Positions 23,422 through 37,100 of a stretch of DNA of 64,000 nt are shown piece after piece. How positions within the stretch are numbered: the first letter of the stretch is position 1; every line of letters begins with the position of its first letter. The stretch is from Rhabdophis nuchalis (lineage: Eukaryota > Chordata > Lepidosauria > Squamata > Natricidae). The translations under genes were made by a program, and so were the position numbers. The DNA is taken from NCBI GenBank assembly GCA_039707465.1, contig CM077649.1, positions 14,217,501 to 14,281,500 of the forward strand, in the 5' to 3' direction. The notes below the pieces were generated by a model. The model was not told the DNA's origin and made no database searches. It saw only the letters and a list, made by a program, of their open reading frames with translations.

Positions 23422-23604
23422 TAAAAAAAAAAAATTTGAAATGAGGCCAAAATGAACTTGCCCAATCATTTGCAAGATGATGTATTTATTTATTTATTTA
23501 TTTATTTACCTTACTTATTATATCCCACCTTTATTATTTTTATTGAGTTATTTTTACACTAACTCAAGGCAGAAAACATATCCACAACACCCTCCTCCTC
23601 CTAT

Positions 23605-23790
23605 CCCAAAGGTGCTTTTCAAACGGTAACTTGACTTTGTTGGGTATTTTTCCCTGAATTGAAGAAACTTTTTGGATGAGAAGTGTAATGTTTTCAGGGT
23701 GGGGGGACGGGGACAAAGTCAACTTGTCTTTTGAAAAGCACCTTTGGGACAACCATGACCTGGTTGATTGAGAATCTCCATAGACATTCC
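23605..23790. mobile_element. Inverted-repeat element, CCCAAAGGTGCTTTTC ends
   Basis: CCCAAAGGTGCTTTTCAAA (about 23605) is mirrored by TTTGAAAAGCACCTTTGGGA (about 23731). Between them is TTGGATGAGAAGTGTAATG; after the right arm comes ACCATGACCTGGTTGATTGA. A second copy lies at 60240-60440. Confidence 0.65.
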
Positions 23791-24500
23791 GTCTCCTATT
23801 TTCCCTACATCAACCCTGTGAGGTGAGAGGAAGTGACTGGCCCAAGGCAGGGTGGGTTCCTGCCAGTTCTGTAGATTCCACAAATCTACAGTGCCGTTTA
23901 GAACCGGTTCCGGCTCCCTCCCCCCGCCCGTCCGCACATCATCAAGATGAAGAGCGAGAGGAGGAATTCTGGGAATTGAAATCCACAAGTCTTAAAGTTG
24001 TCAAGTTTGAACACTCCTGGGGTTTATTTTTCTAAAGGGTTAGGTGTGCAAGGGTCTTGTAACTTGACAGCTTTAAGACTTACGTGCTTCAAATGCCAGA
24101 ATTTCGGAGTCAACACTTTGGTTGCTAAGCAAGAGCGTTGTTAAATGAGTTTCATCACATTTTACAAGTTGGCCACACCCACCCAGTCACATGGCTGGCA
24201 AGCCACTCCCACCCAGTCACATGGCCGGCAAGCCACTCTCACAAAGCAGGCCACACCTACAGAAGAGGTTCTAAAAAAGTTTGAAACGCACCATTGGCCC
24301 AAGGTCACCAAGCTAACTCTCATGGCTAAGGTGGAACTTGAATTCATGGTCTCTTGTTTTGTAGCCTACTACATTAACCACTAGCAGGAGGTTGTGAGTT
24401 CGATCCTAGGTAGAGACACATGTAGGGTCTCCTGCTTGGGCAAGGGGGTTGGACTAGATGACCTGCAAGGTCCCTTCCAACTCTGTTAATCTGTTAAATC
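23790..24500 (+). mobile_element. tRNA-type SINE with CR1 tail, split by a hAT
   Basis: The pieces 23790-23847 (ending AAGTGACTGGCCCAAGG) and 24297-24500 (starting GCCCAAGGTCACCAAGC) are continuous apart from the hAT. The right piece holds a B-box-like GAGTTCGATCC and a CR1-type 3' end (GGGGGTTGGACTAGATGACC). Confidence 0.7.
23848..24296. mobile_element. hAT MITE, TSD GCCCAAGG, inserted in a SINE
   Basis: Perfect TSD GCCCAAGG (23840-23847, 24297-24304). Ends CAGGGTGGGTTCCTGCC / GAAACGCACCATTG. It is the uninterrupted reference for the split element at 8142-11951. Confidence 0.9.
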
Positions 24501-24966
24501 CTCTGTGCCCTCATTTCTGTGTATAACATTGGATGACTTTAAGCAATCATAAATTATTCTTCGGTGTTCTTCTTAAATCTGAAAGCATAGCAAAGGTATG
24601 TGGCTTCAGTTAAGTTCATTAACTTTTAGCTCTACCTAATCTCTCATGTTTGTGATGCAAGAAAATAATTACAGAAGCCTAACACCTAATTATTATATAA
24701 TGTAAATGTCACTGTTCATAAGTATGTTTTAGTTTATATAAAACTTAACATACATGTGTCCAGTTCATTTGCATATCAGCAATTACACACACATACACAC
24801 ACAAGATCCCCTGAACTCTATACATGATTATAAGTAGATTAATAAAATAATTTTCCCAGGAAAAGCCTCCATTTTTTTAACCTTGCTGATGAATGGATGC
24901 TTTGCTTTTCATTCTTAAAAAAAAAACCACTCACAGAAGAAATGTAAGACACAGAACTTTCTGGAT

Positions 24967-25128
24967 TTATTTCATTCTTTTTGCAACATCCAGGTAGGCA
25001 TATTCTATTTCCCGATCTGCAGGGCATGTATTTGTGAACTCGTCCCTATCATATGCATTATTCAAATATCTCCAGACACCAGTCATTTCAGATGGAAATT
25101 CAAAATTTTTAAACTTCTTTGCCACCAC
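24967..25128 (-). CDS. CLIC6: CLIC6 exon 6 (last)
   Basis: Acceptor TTTTTTTAAG. Encodes [19 protein letters not shown], a segment with [19 protein letters not shown], and VAKRMK, then TAA at 24967-24969. AATAAA overlaps the stop codon, but the real 3' end is not determined. Confidence 0.95.
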   Translation of the reverse strand: MVAKKFKNFEFPSEMTGVWRYLNNAYDRDEFTNTCPADREIEYAYLDVAKRMK

Positions 25129-28100
25129 CTTAAAAAAATAAAATGAAATCATTATCAATCGAGTACTGTTCTTATGTAATCAGTAGAAAACAAAAATATG
25201 GTGATAGAAAATTATACAAACTGAACTTTAATGTAGCCCTAAAAGATATTTTAGATCTTGCATTTTTAAAAAGATAATCTGGAAAAAATAGGGCATTCGC
25301 AGTTTTTGGTCATTTGTCTTCATTAATTGTTTGGTTTGAATTAAAGGGATAAAATAGACTCCAATTAAAGTAAGGATTTTTAAAATATTAAATGTGAGCC
25401 AAAAATTAGTTGAAATTAAAAAAAAATGGACATGGTTTATATCAGGGGTCCCCAACCTTTTTGGCACCAGGGACCAGTTTCATGTAAAAAAAATTCCGCG
25501 GACCGGTGGGAGCCTCCAGCGGGTGAGTCGAGTCACGTGGGCCATGCACGTGTTCGGTGGCCACGTGCAACCGGGCGGGAAAGCTGCCAGGGGTCCCGGG
25601 CGAAGGATCCTCGGCTGGGGCAGGGAAGGATGGGCTGCGTCCCGGGCAGGAGGGCCTGACAGCCCCTTCCCCCCAAGCAGGGCTGGGTGATGCCCCAAAT
25701 CCCCATAATGCAGGCCGTTGCCCCTGTCCTGCCCCTGGGGAGCGCCCCGGCCAGCCACCAGGATAGGGGAGCTTTGCTACACTTTCCTAAGAGTTGTGCT
25801 ACTCGCTCCGCCGCTCACTCCAGCCCGGTTACTATCAAGCCACGGACCGGCACTGGTCCGCGGACCAGGGGTTGGGGACCCCTGGTTTATATGACAAATT
25901 AGAATAAATACTACATTAACGTGCATGCAAATGTAGTTTGAAGTATTCAGTATGAAATTAATGTAGAGGAGGAATTATTGTGGCATGCATTACTCATTTT
26001 ACATAAAGGAAAAAAACAAACCTTGATAATATGAAGCTTTGGCAAGAGATTACAATCTGCTAATGTGAGTTCATCACCATCCAGGAATTTCCTTGAGGAG
26101 ACAGTGATGTCTTCAGTGCTATTGGCATCTATTTCTTCAGGCAAGGGGGTGTTTAAGTAAGTATTCAGCTTATTTAAAGCCTTAAGCAATGTTTTTTCTA
26201 AATCTAAAATAAAAAAGGAGAATGGAATTCACTATTTGTTCACTGATAATGAAGTAGCCCAAACAGCAACATCCATAAAGAGGAAGATAACTGTCTGTAT
26301 ACTTTGAGGGAAAGATCTGATACGTGTTATAATAGAAAGATGTTGAGAAAATAACTTGAAAAAATACTGCACCATCCCACTCAACTCTCCACATATTCAC
26401 TCCAACGCTGAACATTTGGGAGAAAGGAGAAGATATAATTTTCATAACAGTGGAGCCAAGCTCTTGCACTATCAATCTGATCTGAATGCAGTGACAAATG
26501 GATCAAGTTTAATGGTAAAGAACAGAATAAAGGAGAAAAATGGGTGTATTCAGGTAGCAAAATGGAGAATAAATCAGGTTGGGTGGTGTTAACACATAAT
26601 AACCTAAAGGAAACACATAAGCTACTGAAAATAATGAAGCATGATCAATAGCCACAAAACATTAGCTACCAAGAAGAGGGAGTCAAACTATTCTCCAAGG
26701 CACCTGGGGGCAGGACAAGAAGCAATGGGTGGAAACTAATCAAGGAGAGAAGCAACTTAGAACTGAGGAGAAATTTCCTGACAGTTAGAACAATTAACCA
26801 ATGGAACAGAAGTTGCCTCCAGAAGTTGTGAATGCCCCAACCCTGGAAGTCTTCAAGAAGATGTTGGATAGCCATTTGTCTGAAATGGTATAGGGTTTCC
26901 TGCCTAAGCAGGGGGTTGGACTAGAAGACCTACAAGGTCCCTTGCAAGTCTGCTATTGTATTGTATTGTATTGTAATTAGAAAAGAAACTAAATGAATAA
27001 AGGAGTGTTTTTGAAGCTGCTATTGCATATAAAATCCTTGGCTAGTTATAATGATAAGATAGCTTTGGGACAATTTTGCAACCAAGCACTTTTCTCTCCC
27101 AGGAGCTGTAACCAAGGTTGCATATTGCTGAAAGACCGTAATCTAGGCAGGAGTAAGATAAATGGCTACAGAAAGGCATCTTGAACAGGGCACTGAAAGT
27201 TAACTCAAGGGTAGAACTTGTGAAAGAAATAATCTAAGGCAATGAAAATTATCTCACTACCTCCTGCTTTTATCAAATCAGAACAGAAACACATCCTATC
27301 TGTTTTTGAGACAATGACTCAAAAAAAACAAGCAAACAAAAAAATCCAGAAGCCACAGCCTGTTTTTAGTCCATTGCTAAAACAAGGGCGGGGGGTCCTC
27401 TTTATTAGTTTTCCCACAACTCTCTTTACTTAGGCTACTGGGCATGCTGCAACATTTGCAAGAACATGTACAGAGTCAAGCTACCCAGGTCAATCTGAAC
27501 TGCCTTTGTCCGTTCCTCTAGTTCAGGGGACTCAAACTCAATTTACCTGGGGGCCGCTGGAGGCAGAGGCTGGGTGAGGCTGGGCCGCATAAGTAAGGTG
27601 ACCAGATTTTCAAAATCCCAAAGCAGGACACCATCGATGGGGGGGGCGCATGCTCCGGCACGGCACGCGCCTGCGCAGAGGGCGTCGGGGCAGGGGCGCG
27701 CTCCCACCCACCCCCGTGGGGCCCTCTTTAAAGGCAGCAGCGGTGGCCTGGCCTGGCGGCGCTGAGAGCCACCAGCTGGGGCGGGAAGGAGGAAGGAGGC
27801 CCGAGCCGGCCGCTGTCAGCCCATCATGCCGGAGTGATGGGCCAAGCTGAAAGCGGCTGCCTCGGGCCGCCTTCCCCCTTCCCGACCGAGCCAACGGCTC
27901 TCAGCACCGCCGGGCCGCCGCCGCTGCCTTTAAAGAGGGCCCCGCAGGGGCGGGTGGGAGCACGCCCCCGCCTCGATGCCCTCTGCGCAGGCGCATATCG
28001 TGCCAGAGTGCGCCCCCTCTCCTCAGCCCCGACGCCCTCTGTGCAGGCGCATGCCGCACCAGAGCGTGCACCCCCCCCCCTCGGCCCCAACGCCCTCCCC

Positions 28101-31100
28101 GCATGAGCCGGTGCTCTCAGCTATCCGCGCCCGCCCCTGCCCGCAAAAAGCGGGACATTTTGAAGAGGCAGCGGGGCGCGAGACATCCGGGATTGTCCCA
28201 CCGAAAGCGGGACGTCTGGTCACCTTACGCATAAGTATAATAATAATAATATACCATGATATGAAAGTATAATATTATACTTTCATATCATGTTGGGGGC
28301 CACAAGATACCGTCCTGCGGGCTGCAATTGGCCCGCAGGCCGCGAGAATGAGACCTCTGCTCCAGTTCTATGTAAGCAAGAATTTTGAGTGTTGTTGTGG
28401 AGGCCTGTAAATCAAGGTACTGTTCTCTTGTAAGGGATCTATGACATGAATGCTACATTAGCAGAAGCTTATGAAAAGAAACAAACCTGAAAGTTTTGCA
28501 AAAAAAAATATATTAATGCACATAGAATGATTGCTTTTTGGTCTTTGCAATTCTGGATTTCCTGAAGCTGAGTTAATAGATAATAGGTGCCAAACACAGA
28601 GGACCCGGAGTCTATGAAAACTGGAGCAAAACAAAGTTTATAATACTTACGTTCATTGATGTCTTCCCTTGTATTTTTTATGAATGCAGAAAATTTAGCA
28701 AACACATCATTTCCTGCAGAGTAAGATTCTGTATGGTTTGGTGCAAGTTTAGGATATCTGAAAAATTTAACATATAAGAATTTAATGTCATCGAATTATT
28801 TTCCAGCATTGTATTTGAAACTCTGCAATAGAACTAAACTGTCTGTGCCGATCAGATCCCTTGCCTATCCATTAGCCATCTTTAATCTATTTCAATCCAT
28901 GGTCTCTTGATACCCAATGATTTAAGAATATTCAACACTCATTCTATATAACACCAAACTAATCATAGCACAGCAGAATACTGTACCTTGGTGGTGCTAA
29001 CTTTTCTTCTAGAAATTCTTCAATTTTATTTACATCTATTTTAACATCACCATCAAAAGTTATAAATGGAGGATTTGTTCCTGGAGCTAATTTCTGTAAG
29101 TCTGCAGGTTTCCTATACAAAAAAGAAATATCTTGTTTGAGAAAAACAAAAACTGGTCAACTGTACAAATTATTGCATTTTAATTCAGCTACCTATCCTG
29201 GAATTTAAAATTGTGATTGCCAATGTAGTATTTAAGTACGTTTATTGAAAGTAACTCATATTTAGTTCAGACTTGGCAGACTTTTTTTTTCTTGTTTAGG
29301 GTTGAGGGAGTTAGCAAAACCTATCAATTATGTCATTCAAGAAGATTCAAAAGGGTTAATAGCAAAACAATTCTTCTCTGTGGAAGTGGAAAGATACCAT
29401 ATGAATATGGCTTTGGAAGAATATGTCTTCCCTTAGCATTCTGATAGCTTGACTAATCTTCCTTCTGACACTTTAGATGTGACGACTCTAAACAACACAG
29501 CGTATATTTTTCATTATTTTCTGGGAAATGTGGGAGTGAAAAGAAATAGGGGAACATTATTTATTTATTTATTATTTATTAAATTTATAAACCGCGCCAC
29601 TCTCCCCAAAGGGACTCGGGGCGGTGCACAGGAAATTAAAAATAGAAAAAAATACAAAACATAGCAATTAATAATACTAAAAATAGATTATATCCCAATA
29701 CCCTGTGCTAAAAATCCTAAAACCTTAAAATCCTAAAACTCTACCACTTAAAATCCGAATTAAAACAATTTGAGTTTCAGTCTACAGCTTGATGATGGGG
29801 ATTAGGCCAGGCTGGCGAGTTGGAAGAAGTGCGTCTTCAAACTTTGGCGGAAGGAGCGGAGGTCCGTGATAGTTCTAAGTTCGGGGGGCAGGTCGTTCCA
29901 GAGGGTTGGGCCCACCACAGAGAAGGCCCTTCCCCTGGGCGTCACCCGCTGGCACTGCCTAGTGGACGGCACCCGGAGAAGTCCCTCTCTGTGGTTTTCC
30001 CTCTCTTCATGGCAGGAGGAAAGATTCTTTTCATTGAAATAACTGGGAACCAAGAACTGATGATATCCAGAAATGATCAACTGATGGGGAAAGTGACTAA
30101 CAGAATGTCAGCTCCTGACACAGCAACAAATCATATGAGGAAAGCCATACTAGTCTATGATGGCAAACTTTTGGTAGCATCTTTTCCAATTGACACATTT
30201 TCTCCAAAGGCATAAGTTTATTGATCTAGATTTCCCTTCATCAGACACATAGAAAGACTATTCTAATATAGAGTTTAATTAAGGGTGAGGCAGAGAGTGG
30301 GGAGGAAGAGTTGATTATGCAGATAAAAGTTAAATCTAAAATGGATTGCCAGTATTTTATCAATTAAAAACTGTATTGGCTTGGGACCTAGTTACATGCG
30401 AGACTGTCTCCTGCCCCATACATCCCTTAGACTGATACGCTCCCACAGAGAGGGCCTTCTCAGGGTGCCGTCAGCTGGACAATGCCGACTGGCGACACCC
30501 AGGGGAAGGGCCTTCTCTGTGGCGGGCCCTGCCCTGTGGAACGACCTACCCCCTGAACTCCGTACCATTACTGACCTCCGCCTCTTCCGCCAGTGTTTAA
30601 AAACACATTTGTTTCATCAAGCCGGCCTTACATAGCCTCCGCTGTTGACTAGTATAGATAGTTTTAAAATGGGGTTTTTAATTGGTTTTAGCGCAGGATT
30701 TCATATTTAATAGGTTTTTAAATTTTTATATTTTTGTATTGTTTTGTATATTATTTTAATTTTCCTGTGCGCCGCCCTGGGTCCTTTTGGAGAAGGGCGG
30801 GATACAAATCGAATAAAATAAAATAAAATAAAATAAAATAAAAATAAATAAAATTGTGTTAATAAACTATTTTATTTCTTGAGATTTTTTGAAATTGCCT
30901 GAAACCTTATACTTGTGAAAGTTTAACCATTTCTCATTTCAGTGGTGCTGTTAAAGTCCTGTTTTTCCAAAACAGTCACTTAAGTGATATGTCATACAGT
31001 ACTAAAGGAGGTTAAAATGCTTTGATGATAGTCACTGCTTTGGAAAAATTCCCAATTTTTCTCTCCACATGGACGACAAGCACGGCTAGGAACCAAGTCT

Positions 31101-34100
31101 TTATTATAATTCTGGAATGGCAGCCAAAACAGACAGTTGATACTCTCTAAACAGTCAGAAGACATCATTCCAAATGTATACCTAAAACTGTAGTAAAATT
31201 ATGTAATATCTAAAATATGCAATTATTTCATGACAGTGAAGGTAAGATAAGAAGTCGCTTGGATTTAGTGAAAGTTTACAAACACCTAAGTCAGGGATGT
31301 CCAAACTTGGGAACTTTAAGACTTGTGGACTTCAACTCCCAGAATTCCCCAGCCAGCATAGCTGGCTGGGGAATTCTGGGAGTTGAAGTCCACAAGTCTT
31401 AAAGTTCCCAAGTTTGGACATCCCTGACCTAAGTAATTAGAAATATAAATTCTGGGCCTGGAAGCTTTAAAAGATTTAATATTAAAAATAAATAAATATT
31501 AAAAATAAATAAAGCGAGAAAAAGCATTATAACTCACCGTTTCAAATCCACAGTGGTGACATTAAAAATAACACCCTTTAGCCAAAGAATCATGAAGAGA
31601 CGTTGAGAAAATGGGCAGTTCCCAATGCTTTCCCCATCACTGCCAGCCTATGGCAAGAATGAAGGGAGGTTAATTAAACTACTGTCATTAATTTAAGATG
31701 CTCAATCATTAGTGCAAGATGCACATAGTCCAAGTCTCCCATAATTGCATCCTCAGTGCTCTCTTGAAGTTTCTTCCCTTGGTTCTTCCAGACACATAAT
31801 TAAATGACAGCAATACTGTACCATTTTTCCTATCAGGTTCACCTCTACACCACGAGTGCCAATCCCCAAGCTGCAGTCCACTACCGTGCTTTGAACCTTT
31901 CAGAACTGGGCCACGGAAGTGCTGGGCCAGCAGTGGGCGTGTGTACTCCATTTGTATGAGTGGTGGGCGAGCGTTCCCGCTACTCACGCAAATGAAGCTG
32001 TGTGCTTGTTTGCCCACCACTCACAGAGAACCAACCCCTTTCTCCCCCTCCCCCCACACAAAGCTGGAAAAGTTGGGGAACTCTTCTCTAGATCTTTTCA
32101 GCGAAACAGAAGATAGGAATATTTCAGAATAAAATGTACAATGTTAAGACATTCAAGTCTCCTTGCAATCATGAAATGAAGAGTTTGCAATCATTTTCTT
32201 GTTCAAATCAAGTTTATTAAACCAAATTTATTAGTTTAAGGATCGATATTGTTAGCAACTCTGGGTTCAGAACCAGTGTACAACTCTGGTCCCTTAACCA
32301 GGGTTAGCAAATAAATGCGGAATAGTGTAATTCATCGGACAGTAACGAGATACGTTGCTGTAAACCACAAACAAACTCTAAAACAGTGATAGTAAGAAAA
32401 TAAATAGTCTTTACTTTGTAGCAACTAAAATGCTTCTTCCGACTAACTCTCAAACAAATAACAACAGTCCTACACAAACAGAGTTTATCTTACAGAGATG
32501 CAAACAAAACCTCCTCCTTCTTCTTCTTCAGCTTCTCAAACGGCAATCAGGAAAACACAGGATCACAAGGAATCGAACAGGGATCGAACAGGGAATGAGC
32601 TGCATTCCTGACCTTGATTATATAGAATAGCTGATACTCACAGCTAATCAGATTCAATCAGAATTTAAGACAGTCTTAAAGCTACATAACGTCTTAAGAA
32701 CATAGGCTCATATATATTGTCAACCCAATATGAGGCTGAATGTCTTAACAGATATAATTAGGCCATGTGTAACTGACAGACTCAATGCCAAATTGGGGTT
32801 TTAATATAGATTTTTATCTGTTATTATTTTATTCTAGAATTTTTAACTGGATATTCATTGAATGTTTTTATTTGTTCTAGTCTCTGGTCTTTGACTGTAA
32901 TAATAATAAACTTGATTTGTTAATTTAATTTTAATGTAACTTATGCCTAGACTCTACACACGTCTTGGGAGTGTGGTCCACAATAAAAGGTCTGGGAGCT
33001 GAAAGTCTGCAAAAATAGTTTGAGTTGCCATCTGAATCAAGATCCTCAGGTTGGTCATGTCTGGCTTATAGGGTAACTTGTTGGGTAAACTCTACCAGTT
33101 GCAGTTTATTCAACAAACCGGTTTAAATGACTTGGAGTAAATGTATGATTCTAGCCAAAAAGCTTATGTTAAGGTCCAGAGATACCAACATGGAAGAGAA
33201 GACACCAGTTGTCAGTTATGAGTTTTACATTTATAAATGAAGAAACATATTAACTAGCTGCTATTCTTTAGTTATATATTCTAAACTACAAAAAGAAGTG
33301 AATATGTGAAATATATAAATTTCAGGCGGATGTTATGGTCTTCATTGTAGTATCTGGACTATAATGTAAAAAGCACCATTTTCAAAGGTAAAATCAGAAA
33401 ATCCAAATTGACGAATTTTAAATAGTTCTGTATTGACAGAACCCCCCTGCCCACAAAATTAGATCACCATTTTATGGCTACCTTTCAACTGAGGTTGGAA
33501 GGATTTACAACTCCTACGCATGTATTGACCTGCCCATTTGTAGAAGGAAGAAACAGTGGCTGATGTCCCTGTTCTCCCTCCTTCCTCTTGGTTGGTTGGT
33601 TGGTTGGTTGGTTGGTTTTTGAACAGAATTCAGTTGAGGGAAGGAAAGCAGATAGTCAGGTAAGAGAGGAGGGAGGGAGGGAGGGAGGGAGGGAGGGAGG
33701 GAGGGAGGGAGGGAGGGAGGGAGAGAAAGAGAACAGAAACAGAAACCAAGCAGAACACTTGGGAGATGAAGAGTTTTTCTTGGCCCCGGAGGAATAGTGA
33801 GCAGCATTTAACAGAAATAAAAGCAAAATAGAAAAATGAAGAAGACCAAGCACATAGGCCACATTGAAGGGAAAAGAAAGAGCTGACGGAGTAAACGTGA
33901 GATTGGACTGTTGCCTTCCACCCCATCAAAAATATCAGAATTTCATCTAAAACAAATTCCGAAAAAAATGAGAGAGACAAGGAGGAAATATTCCTTCTTA
34001 TCAAAGAAATTATATAACAGAGGAGTTTGGTTTAGATGGTTATTGCCAGAGGGAATGTTGATTTTCTGGGAGGGAAACAGAATTAGGATCAAGACAGTAA

Positions 34101-37100
34101 ACGAGGCAGAAGCCTTTATTAAAAAACATTCTTCCCTTCTAGAAGATAAAGATAGCGGAGGCGGGGAGAAGGGCAGCAAGACGGGAATGGAGGGGGCTAT
34201 CCCTCCACCTGGGGACAAGGAGGAGGGAGCAATATCGACAAGGCTCAGAAAAGTAATTGTATTTGAAATATTTTTGAAAATGGCAAAGAAAGAAATGATT
34301 GAACATACATACGGTTGATATAAAGTAAGAACTCTTGTTTATGCTTATCCTTTGTATGTTATACTTAAAATTGTAAATCTGTGAGATTTGGGGGGATTTC
34401 TACTGCCAGCATGGGAGCTACCAAAATTTTCTATGTACCTATAGACCCTTTTCCCATAAATGTCAAAAAACCAATAAAACTTTGACAAAAAAAGAAAAAG
34501 AAATATCAGAATTTCTGATTAGAACAGATGACAGGTGAACACTGAGAGGTGCACTAACATGAATGTAAACAATAATGTCAGTGATCTTGCAAGTAGCTCA
34601 GCAATTCTGCAGAACTCAAGGTGCTGTTGATTCTAAAAGCCAGACATCCCAGATGCCAAATGCTGTCACAATGAAGACTTGGACAGGAGGACATCCTCTT
34701 CATAGTCACCAGCCTCCACTCAGTACAGGTAGTCCTCAACTTGCAACAATCCATTTAGCGACCATTCAAAGTTACAATGGCCCTGAAAAAAAGTGACCTA
34801 TGATTGTTTTTCACAGTTGCGACCTTTGCACCATCCCCATGGTCAGGTGATCAAAATTCAGGTGCTTGGCAACTGGTTCATACTTATGACTGTCGCGGTG
34901 TCCCAAGGTCATGTGTTCACCTTTTGTGACCTTCTGACAAGCAAACTCAATGGGAAAACCAGATTCACTTAAAAACTGGGTTACTAACTTGTCAACTGCA
35001 ATGACTCACTCAGCAACTGAGGCAAGGAAGGTCATAAACAGGACACAACTCACTTAACAGAAATCTTGGGCTCAATTGTAGTAATACGTTGAGGACCTCC
35101 TGTGTCCAGTCAACTGAGGCCATACAAGTAACTGTGATACAGAATGGGTGGGAAGAACTGGGGGGGGGGTGAGTTAAAGGGCTCAAGATTCCAGAGAGAG
35201 TTAAAAGGAAAAATACATTAGAATACTTAAAATAGTTGTAGTAGGAAGAAGAAATTTCAGGCAGAGAAATCCTCAAGAAGAAGCCTAGATCTGGGTAGTG
35301 GAGAATTTTTAAAACCCATGTTGTATCGTAAACAAAGCCTTGATGAAACAATGATCGCAGATTCTTCATGAAGTTTATGTTCTGTAACGGTGGCACCATC
35401 ATTATCTCTTGGGAATATACAAGGGGCAACTGCAAGAATTGAAATGAAGAAGCGGAGAGCACCACCCCTACCAGTAATTCCATCCTTCTCTGTTGGGAAA
35501 GCTGAGAGAGAAGGAAAAATGCCAAGTGTGATTCCTCAAAGTTCATTGCAACAAGAAATAAAAAAGAAAAAGAGACGTGCTCCTCTTCCACCAACTCCTA
35601 AAATGCCAAACAGATTTGAAGAAATGGATAATAAAAGACAAAGTACAATTGATCCTTTTCAACTGTCATTTGTCAGCCATTTTATTTGCCTGGAGAGATT
35701 CCTGTTGTGGCTGTCACTGCTGTCTATATTCCACCTGGTGCAGGTGTTGGCCCGGCGCTCAAACCAATTTCATTGTAATTTTATTACAATATTATTACAA
35801 TGACAATAAAGATTATTATTATTAAGAAATTGTGTTGGAAATATGGAGCCATAATAAGCAGATAGACTACAGAATAGTGAATAAAGTAGAACAAAGTAGA
35901 ATAAAGTAGAGAGGGAATAATTCTGGGAATAAGAAAAACAAAATAAAGACTAAGAAAAAACAAAACAAACTCTTTTCATTGTAGAGGAATTTTTATGGTG
36001 AAAGATAATAATTTTCTTTCTGAAGAGAATTGCCTCTTCTCTGGCTTGGGCACCATGTCCCCAAGAAAAAACCACAGGAGGACCATCTGTGTTTATACTG
36101 GTCTTAAACTCGGTACAACAAGGTCAGAAGTGCACAAGCAAGAAATTAATATTATTTGCTATTTATCCTATTACAAGGATTATGATTCCAACAGACCAAT
36201 GCTATTTCTAATCCGTATTTAATAACATGCTAGGAGACCAACTAAACATCATACATCAATAAGGAAAAAATATAGCCTTGTTAAATTCTTAAAGGGACTT
36301 ATTTTAACAAAAGAGCATTGTATTCTGGAACACATTATAGGGCTGGGAAAAGGAGATTAACTGGCATTTTAATTACATGTCCTTTAATTACATATCCTTT
36401 ATACGGTTTCCACTATCCTTAATGTAAATACCCTTTAAAATAAAAATCTGTAATGAACTGTGAATAAATACCCTTAATAATGTGAGACGTAGGGAGTTAA
36501 AAACAACAGCAATGAGATAAAAATGGGGAAACTATGATTGATCACCCCAATCTCTGCTCTAGAACCAAATGGTGAAATTAAACATGAAAAGCAGGTAGTC
36601 TTTGCTTGTGAGCTGGAGTTTTAAAGTTTTTACTTATCTTGGTTATCTATTATGAATAATAGTCTTTCACCAAAATATTACATATTGAGAAAGGAATTGA
36701 AAACAATTACACGAAAGCAATAAAAAGTTACAAGCATAACTGTTTCCGACACCCATCTGCTGAGAGGATATATGAAGGGTCATGTAGGCATCTAATCCAA
36801 TCTTTTCTCAGAGAAATTTAGATTACAATGTCTCCCAAAAAATGACTTCCCATCTTCGGGGCTTTAACAAGCCAGTAAAAAGTCACTCTCCAGATCATTA
36901 TCTTGGTTTATCATTTGTATTTTTTAAGTTTTCTCTATCAGCTAAAGTTTGTTTCAACTCTTTATCCTGTAGAGTCAACTCTTTATCCTTTATTCGTCTA
37001 AGGCAGGGGTCTCCAACCTTTGCAACTTTAAGTCTGAAGGACTTCAGCTCCCAGAATTCTCCAGCCAGCTTTACTGGCTGGAGTATTCTGGGAGCTGAAG

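Noticed and set aside
33911..34318. 135-aa frame as a new host gene
   Set aside because: It crosses the left duplication into an inserted L1 ORF1 fragment; the protein match is to L1 ORF1.
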